Origin: Glycine soja
Taxonomy: Eukaryota; Streptophyta; Magnoliopsida; Fabales; Fabaceae
Direction of reading: 5' to 3'
Assembly: GCF_004193775.1 (NCBI RefSeq)
Contig: NC_041012.1
Location: forward strand, 8,887,223 to 8,951,222
Length of the DNA: 64,000 nucleotides
A program made the position numbers and the translations under genes. Of the stretch, positions 1-11,615 are shown in pieces; positions within the stretch are counted from its first letter, which is position 1; every line of letters begins with the position of its first letter. The notes beneath the pieces are model-generated. The model worked only from the letters and a program-made list of their open reading frames with translations. It did no database searches and had not been told where the DNA came from.

Positions 1-999
1 TTAATTATATTATCATAAAGTTAACGTGAAAACTTAATGGACCAAATCACCAAAATGATATTTTAGCCTAAAAAGTATTTATTGTTGAGTTTAATTGTTA
101 TACATTTTCTGAGTAAATTATGTTGTCAATCAATTATAATCCATGATATGTGACTTTTAGTGTAATTAGAACAAGAAATTAACCCTTCAAAAAACAAAAA
201 CAAGAAAGAGCTAGACTAACGATATAAAGATCTTCTGATTGCCGGTGTATACCAATTAAATCCTTTACTATTTAGCACAATTTCTCAAGAGAAGAAAATT
301 TAAAAATAAGCTACATTTTCCAAGTCTATTTTCATACCCAAGTCTATTTTGCTTGATTTGATCAATTAATTCTCATAATTCATTAGTTTGTATATCGAGT
401 CAAGTGCTTGTTTTTTTATTTGTAAAAATATCTAGAAGATTAAATAAATCGGGATAATAAGATCTGTGCACTCGTGTTTACTATTATTTCTTTTAAAAAA
501 ATTATTGTTCGTATTAGAATCAATTGAGTTGTACCAGAGGAAACAACAGATCCCTTTCATCGCTAAAACATGTGATGTACTCTGTCTTTGATCGTGAAAA
601 TATATTTTTGTAATGAATGAAATATTTGGCAGAGCTTAAAGGATTTTACTTCTCATAATGACGAAAACGTGTAAAGTAATAAATTAACATTATTCATATT
701 AATGATTTAAAATAACTTGCTTATACAGAAAAGATCTCGAATTCGAGCCTTACAGATAAAAAAAAGTAATTAAGAGAAAAAAAATCAACTAAAATCGATT
801 AATATTTTATACCACTAATATGATAATAAAAAAAAATAAACAAAAAAGTCGGGAGGATAGGATGAATGCACAAGGATGATACTGCAACCAAAACTTTAAA
901 AGTTTCAATATATTATATAACTAGATATTTACATTTGCAATCTACATGTAAAGTTATATCTATGCCATTACAAAATTTGGATGACTCAGTTAATCTTAA
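1..999. other. AT-rich intergenic, no gene seen
   Basis: No open reading frame of coding character is visible. The sequence is AT-rich with short homopolymer runs. The last 150 bases or so lie downstream of the minus-strand DUF241 gene and should contain its 3' untranslated region. Confidence 0.6.
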
Positions 1000-1866
1000 C
1001 TAGTGATTGAGAATGTTAAGAAGGGCAACTCTAGTCTTGATCAAACGCCTAAAGAGAAATTCAAGCCCTTCTTCAAGATCTTGAGAAAGAGACTCCACTT
1101 TCTCCAATTGGGTTTGCAGATTATTCGTGTTTTCAAATTTGCTTGTCTGGGCAAACATGCATGATTGCAATTCTTCATCAAGTTGGGCAAATTCACTTTC
1201 ATCTGCCAATTGTGAGCAACCTACTTTCTTGGTCTGCATTAGCTTGGAAACCAAACTCCAGCTGTTTGACTTTGATTGTGTAGTCCCTGAGATCAATTGA
1301 AGTAGTGACTGAAATGTTGATAGAGTGATCACTTCCACGCTCTCTAATAAGCTAACCAATTGATTGTCTTTGTTTGCAGATGAGATGTTGCAATTTTTTC
1401 TAGTACCCTTCAAATTTGCCAAGGCTTTTGAGATGGCCTTTTTCACCACCTTCCTTGAAATCAAGAACTTCTTAACCTCTGCCTTGAGCTCCACTTCACC
1501 TCCCTTTCTCCTTCTCATAACTGATTGAAGTTCTCGCATGCACTCTTTTGTGTGCAATAGAGAGTCTTTAGCGGCTGTGCACACATCCAAGAGCCTTAAG
1601 GATCCATTCAGAAGCTCATCTACCCGGTTTTCTTGACACTCATGGTGAAGTGCTTCTTGGGAGAGGGAAAGATGGAACAATTTTTCGACACATTCATGCA
1701 GATCTTGCAACCCTCCTAGCTTATGGCTAAGGGATGAAGAGGAAGAGGAGGTTTCATTGGAAGACCTTAACCTGTCCAAGTGCTCGTTGCATTGTAGGAT
1801 GAGAGGGTGTGGTCTAGAGGGCAAGCTGTTTGAACGAACATGGAAATGAGATTGAGAGGCTTCCAT
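1000..1866 (-). CDS. DUF241 family plant protein, single exon
   Basis: This intronless gene encodes 288 residues. The N-terminus carries the block RSNSLPSRPHPLI, followed by a leucine-rich stretch with a serine run (about residues 35-48). These are hallmarks of the plant-specific DUF241 family, whose members are typically intronless and about 280-300 residues long, so this copy looks full length. The middle is helical and rich in charged residues, with a basic patch RRRKGGE near residue 118. A conserved C-terminal helix ends in RRLIKTRVALLNILNH. No signal peptide or membrane segment is seen. The molecular function of the family is not established, and none is claimed here. The start is the first ATG of the frame, and a TATA-like sequence lies about 90 bases upstream. 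Family assignment is from recognition of these blocks. Confidence 0.88.
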   Translation of the reverse strand: MEASQSHFHVRSNSLPSRPHPLILQCNEHLDRLRSSNETSSSSSSLSHKLGGLQDLHECVEKLFHLSLSQEALHHECQENRVDELLNGSLRLLDVCTAAKDSLLHTKECMRELQSVMRRRKGGEVELKAEVKKFLISRKVVKKAISKALANLKGTRKNCNISSANKDNQLVSLLESVEVITLSTFQSLLQLISGTTQSKSNSWSLVSKLMQTKKVGCSQLADESEFAQLDEELQSCMFAQTSKFENTNNLQTQLEKVESLSQDLEEGLEFLFRRLIKTRVALLNILNH

Positions 1867-1950
1867 TTTTTATCTTAGATGAAGAGAAGCCTTGATGTTG
1901 AGAATAGAATTCAGTTTTTGGATCTACCTTCTTGTCAATGCCATCTGCTC

Positions 1951-1960
1951 AATATATATT
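1951..1960 (-). promoter_or_regulatory. TATA box of the DUF241 gene
   Basis: The palindromic sequence AATATATATT lies about 85-95 bases upstream of the ATG at 1866. That leaves room for a short 5' untranslated leader of about 55-60 bases. Confidence 0.5.
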
Positions 1961-1966
1961 AGGGTG

Positions 1967-2555
1967 TTGGAGACAAAAGGAATCTCATCTTAAACTAATA
2001 TCATCGAGTGCTAACTAATCAAGATTTGGATCTAAACATTATCACACAATTGTAAGATAAGTGTCTCCCACATGGAAACTCTCCAACTAATACTTTGCTA
2101 TATTTTCCTCTCCCACTTCCATGATTATGACATTTTCAATGCAGAATCATTTAAGATCAAAAACTTGCATTGAATAACTTAATCATGTGCACGTATGGGA
2201 CAAATTCTGATGGCTAAGACAATGAGTGCAGTTCTGTTGGGCATGTCTCTCTTGTAGAAACAAGAATCGCGTAACTTGTCCCATGCATTAAAATAAAAGC
2301 TAACTACGTGTGAGAGAAAAGGGGATCGAGGTGAGGTGGAGCATGAGCTTTTGTGACATTATTGCCTCTCGTTTAATACAGTATTTCTAATGGATGTTTT
2401 AATAAACGTGAGGCATGAGCTCTGCTCCTATCATCTAAATTAAATATTTGAACCAGAAAAATAGAAAGTGTAGAATAATTTTAAACATTATAACTAAGAT
2501 CAAAATGTAAGAACTGGATCATACTTCACTGATAGTCAAATGATTAATTTCACAC
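1967..2555. other. Intergenic, no gene seen
   Basis: Upstream flank of the DUF241 gene. Composition is less AT-biased than the spacer that follows, but all frames are broken by stops. No repeat or RNA gene was recognised. Confidence 0.5.
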
Positions 2556-2714
2556 TCACATGGTACGGATAATCTGTCAGAAATTACTGACAGATAATAA
2601 AATTACCGATGAATTTTTTTTAACGACCAAATTACCGACGGAATTTTGGATGTTGGAAATATAAATATATACCGACAGATTTTGGCCATGGGTGATTTAC
2701 GTTTTTCTTGTAGT
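2556..2714. mobile_element. CACTA (En/Spm)-type transposon end, one terminus only
   Basis: The right edge reads ACGTTTTTCTTGTAGT. Its complement, ACTACAAGAAAAACGT, matches the CACTACAAGAAAA type of CACTA terminal inverted repeat with the outermost C lost. Inside it are repeated units of the kind ACCGACGGA / CTGTCAGAAATT / ACCGACAGATTT, which resemble the subterminal repeats of these elements. No opposite end and no transposase frame were found nearby, so this is a decayed terminal fragment or a very short derivative. Confidence 0.55.
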
Positions 2715-3260
2715 ATAACATATAGACATATAATCTTTCCGCCTCACATCAACATAACTGGGAAAGGAAATCAGAGTAGTTAGGCAAGTAGTTTTTACCT
2801 TGTTTCTTCTACGCTTGTAATGAAAAAAATAAGTGATCGGTATATCGCATAGGCTCTTGTCAGAAAAGATTTGAAGATCAATTGCTATAATAGGGAATGA
2901 TGCTAAGTGGCTGTATCGGTAGTAACTTTAAATCTGGAATGCTGGCTTTATGGTCAAATGTTGGATAGCTCAGATTGGTCATTTGTTAGCATGACTGGTT
3001 CTGTATGTGGTTTGGTATCAGCACCTAGTTCTATTTGGCCTACGGATAGTGCAGCATATAATAAATTTGGTTAGCTTATAAAAATCAAAAGCAATGTCAT
3101 TGATCAACAATGGGAGACGTGATGAGGGGCAAATTTTGCAACAGTGTCATATAGTCTATGCCTTGGCTCAGCTTCTATTGCAAAATGCAAGTACAGCTTC
3201 TGGTTCTTGTTAGCGTACACTATATATATACGTTTTAATAAATTGTATCAGCCATATACG
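2715..3260. other. Intergenic, no gene seen
   Basis: No open frame of note. Moderate AT content, with a short TATATATA run near 3220. Confidence 0.5.
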
Positions 3261-3580
3261 TTTTAATGCAAAGACGAAATTAAACAGGTGAAACTAATGT
3301 TATAGTTAAAAATGTGTGTGAGAATAAAGATAAATACCATACGTACTGGCAACACACTCTCTTCTACAAAATCATCAAATTTTATAGGTTTTATATTCTA
3401 TTTAATAACTCGTTCTCTTGTTTTAATGTATAGATGAAATTGAACAGGTGAAACTAATACATGTTATAGTTAAAAATGTGTGAGAATAAAAATAAATACC
3501 ATACATACCAGCAACACACTCTTATATAAAATCATAAAATTTTATAGGTCTCATATTCTATTTAATGACTCATTCTCTTA
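3261..3580. repeat. Tandem duplication, two 160-bp copies
   Basis: Copy 1 (3261-3420) and copy 2 (3421-3580) are adjacent, equal in length and highly similar. Both begin TTTTAATG, share blocks such as CAGGTGAAACTAAT and TTATAGTTAAAAATGTGTG, and end in TTCTCTTG or TTCTCTTA. They differ by scattered substitutions and small indels. No coding frame is present. Confidence 0.85.
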
Positions 3581-5040
3581 TTCGTAGTTTTTAATGAATT
3601 TTAATTAATAAATGATCGTGCATTTAAAAGTATCCTAAAGATTCCGTTCCTAACATTTCTCTCACGTATCAAATGATTAAGTGAAATTGTAAAAACACCC
3701 TCGTAACATAGGGAAAAGCGTGTGTGCTTCATTTTTGTTTTCTTGTTTTAATCTATCTTAGAATATTATCGACGTAAAAATGATTTGAAGTTCAAGAAAC
3801 TTCATTTACAGAACTCCGAAAACAAAAATACTAAAATATAAGAAAAATACGTTAAAAATTGTATGTTATCAATATCAAGGTACTGTGTTTATATTGCGTG
3901 AATAAAAAAAATTATTCTTCTGCAATTTATCGAAGAAATAAAGAATTCATTAAGAAAACAGCAGCATCCAATAGTTAATTAATATTTATATATTTATGTT
4001 TATGATCTTTTTTAGTTATATAATTTTTGTGGTCGATAATCGATATCCTTCACAGCTAAAATAACTGTTGATCATGATCCACTGATTACCATTTAACAGC
4101 ATAGCACTAGCATGCCTCGTGAATTTTGTCACTTTGTATGTTGTTCTTTTCTTTGTTGCACACCCACTCTAATGGCTTTTGGCAAATGTTTTTATTTTTA
4201 ACCATTTGGCAAATTTTTTTTTTACTGATTCATTTGGCAAATTTTAACAAGTATGTTAATGATATTAGTTTTTATTTGGTAGAACTTTAAATATATTAGT
4301 TAACGTAATAAAAGTAAAAAAAATTATAAATTGAACTTTATAAATTATTTTTTATAAACTATTAATGTAAAAAAAATTACATTATTAACCAATTAAAGTA
4401 ATTATTATAAAATCAACAAATTTACTAAACTTGTTAATTTATATTAGATAACAATATAAAAAAATATTGTTAGTATGTTGTAATTAAATTCTATTCAATT
4501 TATCATATTAAAATACAAGAAATAATATTTTTCAAAAAATCTCAAAATATTTGGCAAATAATTTAAATTGGTCATGATTATTCAAATGAAATAACGATCT
4601 TGATTAAAAAAATAGCATCAATAATGATTCGTTCTATTTTGAACAATTTTTAATAGCTTTTTTTTTCCTTTATTGAAAATCAAGTATTTTGAAATAATTC
4701 TAAAAAAATTGATTTTTATGAGTCATTTTATTATTTAGTGTACTTTTATCACAATACTTTTTTATAATCTGATTTAGTGAATCTTAATATTATCATAAAT
4801 GTGCTATTAATTTTATTTTGCATTTTTTTATCTTATGAAGAGTTTTTTTAATTTTAATTTTGATTTTTTTTTTTAAAAATCATTATATATGATATGAATA
4901 ACTTGATAACAGATGAATATAAAAACGCTGGAGGTAGTGTTTTAAGAAATATTACTTCAAATGAAATTTTAAAAAACGTTAGAAATTATTAAAAATTTGT
5001 TTACCAAACCATTAAACAAGTTTTTAACTAATAAAAAAAA
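3581..5040. other. Very AT-rich intergenic spacer
   Basis: No coding potential is seen. The stretch from about 4925 is the left part of an old repeat that recurs at 5830-5985 and is interrupted by the MITE at 5041-5521. Confidence 0.5.
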
Positions 5041-5521
5041 GTTAAATTTTTTATTTGGTCCTTATAGTTTTATAATTCTTACATTTTTAGTCCATGTAGT
5101 TTAAAAGTATTTTTTTTAGTCTTTATAGTTTGAAAGTGATATTTTTAGTCCCTATAATTTGTATTTTAATTATCTTTTAGTCTTTACTATAAAATAATAT
5201 ATAAAAATAATTAGCTATAAATTAGTTATAAATTATCAATTATTTTTTATTACAAATTATCTTATGATAAATTAGTTATGAATTACTTGTTAATATTTTT
5301 GTAATTAATTATAATTGATAATATTACTCATATTTTGATGGTAAAGATTAAAATGGAATTAAAATATAAAGTATAAGAACTAAAAAAACCACTTTCAAAA
5401 CTATAGGGATTAAAAGAGAATTAAAATGTAAACTATAACAACTAAAAAAATTATTTTCAAACTACAGGCACAAAAAATATAAGAATCGTGATACTATAGG
5501 GACCAAATGAATAATTTAAAC
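5041..5521. mobile_element. MITE-like foldback element with long inverted repeats
   Basis: The left end contains ATTTGGTCCTTATAGTTTT and the right end contains ACTATAGGGACCAAAT. The similarity continues inward for well over 100 bases on each side: blocks of the type TTTTTAGTCNNTATAGTTT on the left match the reverse complement on the right. Almost the whole 480 bp is therefore a foldback. No open frame is present, as expected of a non-autonomous element. A clear target-site duplication was not found, so the superfamily is uncertain. The element interrupts an older repeat. Confidence 0.75.
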
Positions 5522-5829
5522 TTAAACAAATTAAAAGTTAATTAAAATATCTTGTCGAACATAGACTATAAGACCACTAAAAAAGTTAGTTGGGAACTAA
5601 TAACCAGAAAGATAGAAAACTAACTTAGATGTTTGATAAAACTAATTATTAAAATAGTTAAAGAATTTTAACCGGTAAGCTAGAAAACAAACTCACTAAA
5701 TTATAAGTGATTGATAAAACTAATTATTAAAGTGGCTAAATTATAAGACAGAAAAGTAATTAAATCATGATTTATTTTAAAACAAAATAATCAAAAAATT
5801 TGATAAATATATTAAAGATAAAAGATATA

Positions 5830-5985
5830 AAGTATAACAAACTAGAAGCTAGTGTTTAAAAAAATGTTAAATATCATTTTAAAAATTATTAAAAAATATA
5901 TATATCAACCAATCAAACAAATTTTTCAACTAATAAAAAAATTAAAAATTAACTAAAATATATTACCAAACATAACTATAATCTT
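5830..5985. repeat. Second copy of the repeat split by the MITE
   Basis: Blocks such as AGTGTTTAAAAAAATGTTA, CAACTAATAAAAAAATTAA and AACTAAAATATATTACCAAACATA correspond in order to blocks at about 4930-5040 and 5522-5575, on either side of the MITE. The two copies are diverged, and the family is not identified. Confidence 0.55.
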
Positions 5986-7469
5986 AACCTAAATTGTAAT
6001 TGAAAATGTTCACATTTAACATCTAATAACAATAATTATTATATTACATATCATTATCACCTTTCACGATTTTTTTTTTACTCGAGAAAGAAGTCAGATA
6101 AGATTTAATGATTTTTCTAATACTTAAGGTAAGTATATTCAATGATTTAAATTTGAGACAATTAATTTAAGTTAAAATAATTATATTAGTTGAGACTAGA
6201 TAATTTTATTATTTTTTTGGCACCCAAAAGTTTAGATAAATTAGATTCTAAAAGATTTATCCGAATTAAAATATGTTTCAAAATTCACGGCATAATTATA
6301 TATCAATTTACTAACAAAATTGATGTGGAGATTCAAATTTACGTTGTTATGAAATAGAAGTATAATTTTAACCAATTAAATAATTTTGATTGATAAATAA
6401 TATTATGATTTCATATCATATCAATTCAATCCTTTTTTCTTATATTTTTTTTGTGAGTGTCAATACTAAAGCTCCAAAATAAGATTGTGGAGGCTCCCAC
6501 CTCTGGTCATTTTCCCAGCTGACTGAGCTGAGGAGGACAAAGCTTATGGCCCGATATTTTAGGGCACTTGGTGGACAAAACACCCTGGATAACTATTGCT
6601 GGACACGTGTACGGTTGAGGTAAAGAGCCAAATAAAACTTGGCAATGGGAGGGAACCTAACCTATGATTACTATCATGCACACTATGAATCAATAAGAAA
6701 ACAACCAGCATTAGTTGGATCTAAGGGCAGAAATCAGTCTTTTATAATGTAATCTCTGTTAAAAAAATGTATATTAATGTCCAACCTCGAATTAAGATTT
6801 GTTTGTTAAGGAAGATACCTTTAACATGTGCTTGTTTCTTTCTTGCAAAATGTTATTGCCCTCTCTCATCACTGATTTCTTATTGGCCCAAATGCACAAA
6901 CACAAGTTGTAGTGCTCCATCAATCTCTCTCAATACTCCTGTAATCCTTATCTGCTAAGTATGATGTACCCTTCAAGGCTTCAAGTTGATCCCTATATTG
7001 TATTGTACTAATCTGTTCATTTATTTTTTTCCGACCCCCACAACAAAACTCTTTGTTTTTAGAATAAATATCAAATTGTTTTGTACCCTAATTTTTTGTC
7101 AATATTAAGTTACTTGAGAGGTACACGAGTTGGATTGTGATTTTTATTTTATTTTTTGGTAATGGATTCTGAAATTCAATGTCATTTACTTTCAAAAAGG
7201 AACTGGATCATTTTAAACCGCTAAATCGATTAAAAATAAAAATGGATTGAAATTATAATTACAAAAGCATATTTTTTTATGTCTGGTTTATGTTAATTTT
7301 TTATTTATATTGTTAAAATTGAACTAAAGTAACTGAATTTTATTTTTAATATATTTGTATTTTTTCCTATTATATTATAATTATATTCCATATAAAATGC
7401 ATTTTTTTCTCTAGATGGATAGTTTTAGCTATGTACGTAAATTAAGGTCTCCATTATAGATAGTTTCAA

Positions 7470-7471
<2 letters not shown>
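5986..7471. other. Intergenic, no gene seen
   Basis: Mostly AT-rich. The part from about 6460 to 6960 is less AT-rich but has stops in all frames, apart from a 63-codon ORF at 6767-6958 that resembles nothing known. It may be transposon-derived or an untranslated transcript; nothing in the sequence decides this. Confidence 0.4.

Positions 7472-7563
<92 letters not shown>
7472..7563. repeat. (TA)n microsatellite, about 92 bp
   Basis: Uninterrupted TA dinucleotide run. The open frame reading through it (alternating I and Y) is an artefact. Confidence 0.98.
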
Positions 7564-7565
<2 letters not shown>

Positions 7566-8356
7566 TTATAATCACATGTGATCTTTTGTTGTTCTATTTA
7601 TTATTTCAAGTGATTGTTAAATTATGTATTGTATCAGTTTATTTTGGTTCAGATTTGATATTGTATTCAAGTCTGAATAACTTATTGATTCAACTAAAAC
7701 AATAGAGAATTAGTTTAACTTGGTTCGGAATTGATATTTTATTCAAACCAAACAAGACAAATCATATTATTTTTATATTTGATTGAAATGAGATTTTTAT
7801 TTAAAAACTACAATACATCTCGTGCAAAATCAAGTAGTCTATCAAATTTGATAGCAACCTGAAAATTCAGAGACAATGGCCCGCAAAAAACACAGGACAA
7901 AAAAAATTATATCCTATTTGTTCATCATAAGACATTTATAATATCCATTAAAAAAACAAAATTTTAAGCCAACAACTTATTTTTTTTATACTTTATGCAT
8001 TTTTTGTGGTTCTCCTTCTCCTATGAACCGTATTAAGGTAGACAATCTTTTTACGAAAATGTAAATTACAGTTTAATACACCAAACAGTATAGATGATAT
8101 TTTGAATTATACGTACGTTTTAAAGTATTTGCAATAATTAATATCACATTAAAAAACAGTTTTGGCAAATGAAGAACACAAAAGCATAGTTAGAATAAAA
8201 GGAAAAGGAAAAACATAAAATTATCATAAATAAGTGAAGATCAGATAAACACCAAGCAAGAGTTAGGTACTTTGGGAATAGTTTATCCTCATTTGTCAAT
8301 TATGTTTGGTCGTAGCTAAAATGTTGTACTCTTATGGTTTAGCTATATTTGCTTAA
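7564..8356. other. AT-rich intergenic, no gene seen
   Basis: No coding frame of note and no recognisable repeat boundary. Confidence 0.5.
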
Positions 8357-8569
8357 TTAAGCGCGATTGCTTGCCAGATGATCCACAACTACATACACAG
8401 AATTTGATGGTGGGCCAAATGGGCCCACATATGAGAAATCGAGAACCGTGAATGCTGCTGGCTGGGCTCTATGTCCAAAATCTGGAGGAGAGCTCTGTGG
8501 CCCACCATTTAACAATCCACTTGTAACTTGTACCTTCATGGGTCCCACTAAATCCACCAAGCAACACAT
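8357..8569 (-). other. GC-richer island with a 70-codon ORF and clustered TGGGCC motifs
   Basis: This 210-bp stretch stands out from AT-rich flanks. It holds a minus-strand ORF of 70 codons that I do not recognise. It also holds five TGGGCC/TGGGCT-type motifs on either strand (8411, 8420, 8422, 8463, 8499), the site II type bound by TCP factors in plant housekeeping promoters. TGGTGGGCCA near 8409 and TGGCCCACCA near 8498 form a perfect 10-bp inverted repeat. It could be a captured gene fragment or an orphan promoter. No flanking gene uses it visibly. Confidence 0.35.
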
Positions 8570-11430
8570 TTTTTTGGATTGAAAAAGAAGAAACTTACTT
8601 ATATCAAGTCACAACTCACAATCAAAGAAAAAACTTGGTTTGTATAAAAAAAAAACTGTGTAAGAAAATTACATTATCAATTAATAAAAATGCATTATAG
8701 ATGTTACTTATAAGATAACAATAGTTAAAGTTAATAAATTTAGTTTATATATATATATATGATTGTGATTGAATAATATTATAATTTGGATTAATATTTT
8801 ATTTCATATGTGATATTTAATATATTCATCGGAAAAAAAATATTTATGTGTATATTTTAGTAAAATAAATAAATTTAAGTTTCCTTAAAAAATGTGTTAG
8901 TATAAAATATTATTACACTGAAATCTAATTATAAATTTATATGTATAATAAATTTGTTAATTTTTATTATAATGATATTACAATTCATATTTTTTTATAA
9001 TTTTTAATAGATTAATAAAGTATCACATCATTAATTAAACATCATTAATTAAATAATGAAGTGACATACTAATAAAGTATCATATTATCATTTAACGGAT
9101 AATAATAAATACTAAATTAAAAAAAAAGATCAGGTAGTAAAATAATATTTTACTTAATAAAACATATTTAAGTATTTTTTTTTTGTTTTTTCTATGGACA
9201 TTTTAATTGAGTTGGAATATTTGAATGGGAAAAAATCTCTCTTTTAATAATTTGCTTTATATGCCCATCATGATTTGTTTACTAGTTTTACCTCGATTTC
9301 ATCGACATGATACTCATTTTGTTGTGTTGCGTTATTCGTAATAATTTTGAGGGGGGAGGGGGGGATTGTTAAGAAAATTCATTTTGATTATGAAAATGAA
9401 TATACTGGACAAATACATAGCTGCAATTATGGAATCAAATCACTTCAATTAAAAAGTAGCATGTGAAAATAGAAATAAATGGCAATTATGAAAAAGGAAA
9501 AGATTATTTTTTTAACCATGTCTTACTTTCTAATTAAAAAAGACGAGATAGAGGGCCTAAAATAGGAACAAGTGATTTCAATAAACTCGCATATTCACTT
9601 CCATTTACTCATTGTGTCCGTCATAATTTGTTTACTAGTTTTACTAAGGTTTCATCATCGAGATACTGATTTTTTATGTTGTCATTGAAAAGAAAGGTGA
9701 AAGAAAATAAAATAAAATTGAGGTTGGAATTGAAATAATTGAGATTGAAATGGTTAGAAATAAAGTGATTGGGAACTTGATTGAGACTCATTTAATCTTT
9801 TGATGAGCAGTAGATGTATAAGGTAGATTTGCAAGGTTTTATACAAGTTTCAGTTATAGAGATTCAACTCTTGTTACATTGTACAAATGAGTATATATAG
9901 ACAAATAATAATATTAGTAACTTCTAATAATTTTTAACAATCATCATTGTTACTTTTTTTTAAAATAAAAACAATCATCCTTGTTAATATATATATTTTT
10001 TTTCATTCTTCAGTGTAAATGACTTGTGATCTTAATTCCTTAAATCTGTATTTTGACCATAGACTGTCAAAGTGAAATCTATTTTGATCATTCGTTGAAA
10101 TAATTTTGATATCTAGTGGAACAAAATCACTTTAATTTTCTTCAAAAAAAGAAATCACTTAAATTAAGAATTAGCACGTTTACAGAAAAAAAATACAACT
10201 AAATTTTTTTATTTGTTGACCAACTATTACTTTTAACTAAAATAAATTTTACACACTAAAAATGTAAAGATTTTTTATATTATTATTTAATAATAAATCA
10301 ACATACATGATAAATTTATTACCTTTATAATAATTATTTTAATAAAATCTTACGTAGTTATCATCTAACACTACGTGTGAGTTTGCTAAAATTTTAAAAA
10401 ATAATTTTAAAATAAGTATTTGTTAAAAATATATAAGATTTACTTCTTAAACAAATAAAAATATATTTATTTTATTAAAATAAACATTTTTTTAACAAAT
10501 AAATTCAAACAAACCAATCCTACATCTATAAAAATGGAACAAGTAGATTTAATCATTCACTTGGTCCATTTTGGTTGATTTAGCCTTTGCTATATAATTG
10601 GATGGGGAAATGCCAGTTGGCAATGGCGAGCACGAAAACAATCCTATATCAAACTCAATCAAGTTGAACAATAATCATGTCTACGCAGATTAGCCAATAA
10701 GCCATGCTCATAATAAACCAAACACATCTTGCAAAATGTCAAGTAGTGTCTTGCACAATGAAATTAAAGCCCCATTATCAAATGACAGTCGTAGAAATTC
10801 ACATTAATTTGTTGATTAATTTTTATATACTCATTCATTTTTAAAAAAATTATCAAAACTTTTTCTTTGATTTCATTTCACGTACGGCTAGTGCCTCAAA
10901 TTGACAGTTATTTGTTTCCTAATGACTTTTCCTTCTATAAGAGGAGCCTATAAAACTTGGACTACGGGAAACGAGAGACATGATCATAGAAAGCAAAAAA
11001 ACCAACATTACTAGTATTTAATTATACTTCGCATGCTCCCCTTATAGTTTTTGGAAATTGATATATACCAAAGCCCTGAGATTTTTCCCATCTTTCTCGT
11101 GATAGTTCTTCTGGCTCACAAGCCAATAAAGGCATCCACAACCTTCAACTTCAACACCACTTGAACAAATTCACTGTCTAGCGAATAGTGATCCACCTTC
11201 ATTTCCCGTTTCCAATAATCTAAACCTCACTCTAATCAGTTCTCAGGATTCCCATTTGCATCACACTCACAAGTTAGTTTAATTCTGGTATTCTTCATAG
11301 TTCATACTTCATACTCTAACTGTTCACCTTAAAATTCCTGTCCATGTAACTTGGGTGGTATTGGTGTAGAGTTTTTTATTTCTTCACCTTCCTTGGTTTT
11401 ACTTTTCATATTCCTACTTCATTTGGGGTA
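8570..11430. other. Intergenic spacer with diverged repeats
   Basis: AT-rich with no gene. Related segments at about 9246-9330 and 9590-9690 share TTTGTTTACTAGTTTTAC and a following CATCGA-containing block, and a third weak relative of the adjacent sequence lies near 10100-10200. These suggest an old rearranged element. The last 500 bases or so precede the AGPase gene and should include its promoter. Confidence 0.45.
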
Positions 11431-11439
11431 GTTTAAAGT

Positions 11440-11577
11440 AAGTTTTTTTCTTTCGGTTCATTGCTATTATTTTAGTGGCCACTTTAAGTTTCTGAAACAA
11501 TTAACTGTGTGTCTCTGTCTCCTGCTTTGTGTTGTACTATTTTAAAGTAATGTATACTTCATTTGGTTTGCTTACAG
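11440..11577 (+). other. Probable 5' UTR intron of the AGPase gene
   Basis: A possible donor AAA|GTAAGT lies near 11438, and a good acceptor TTTGCTTACAG ends at 11577, 38 bases before the ATG at 11616. The acceptor is convincing. The donor is only a suggestion, so the intron could start further upstream. Confidence 0.4.
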
Positions 11578-11615
11578 TTTGGAACTTCGAAGTACAAGCT
11601 TTTGAGACCAACACA

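Noticed and set aside
7469..7705. 78-codon ORF of alternating isoleucine and tyrosine
   Set aside because: It is a translation of the (TA)n microsatellite, not a gene.
9365..9960. Possible solo LTR starting TGTTAAGAAAATTC with an internal TATATATAG
   Set aside because: No matching second LTR, no clear terminal CA and no target-site duplication were found.
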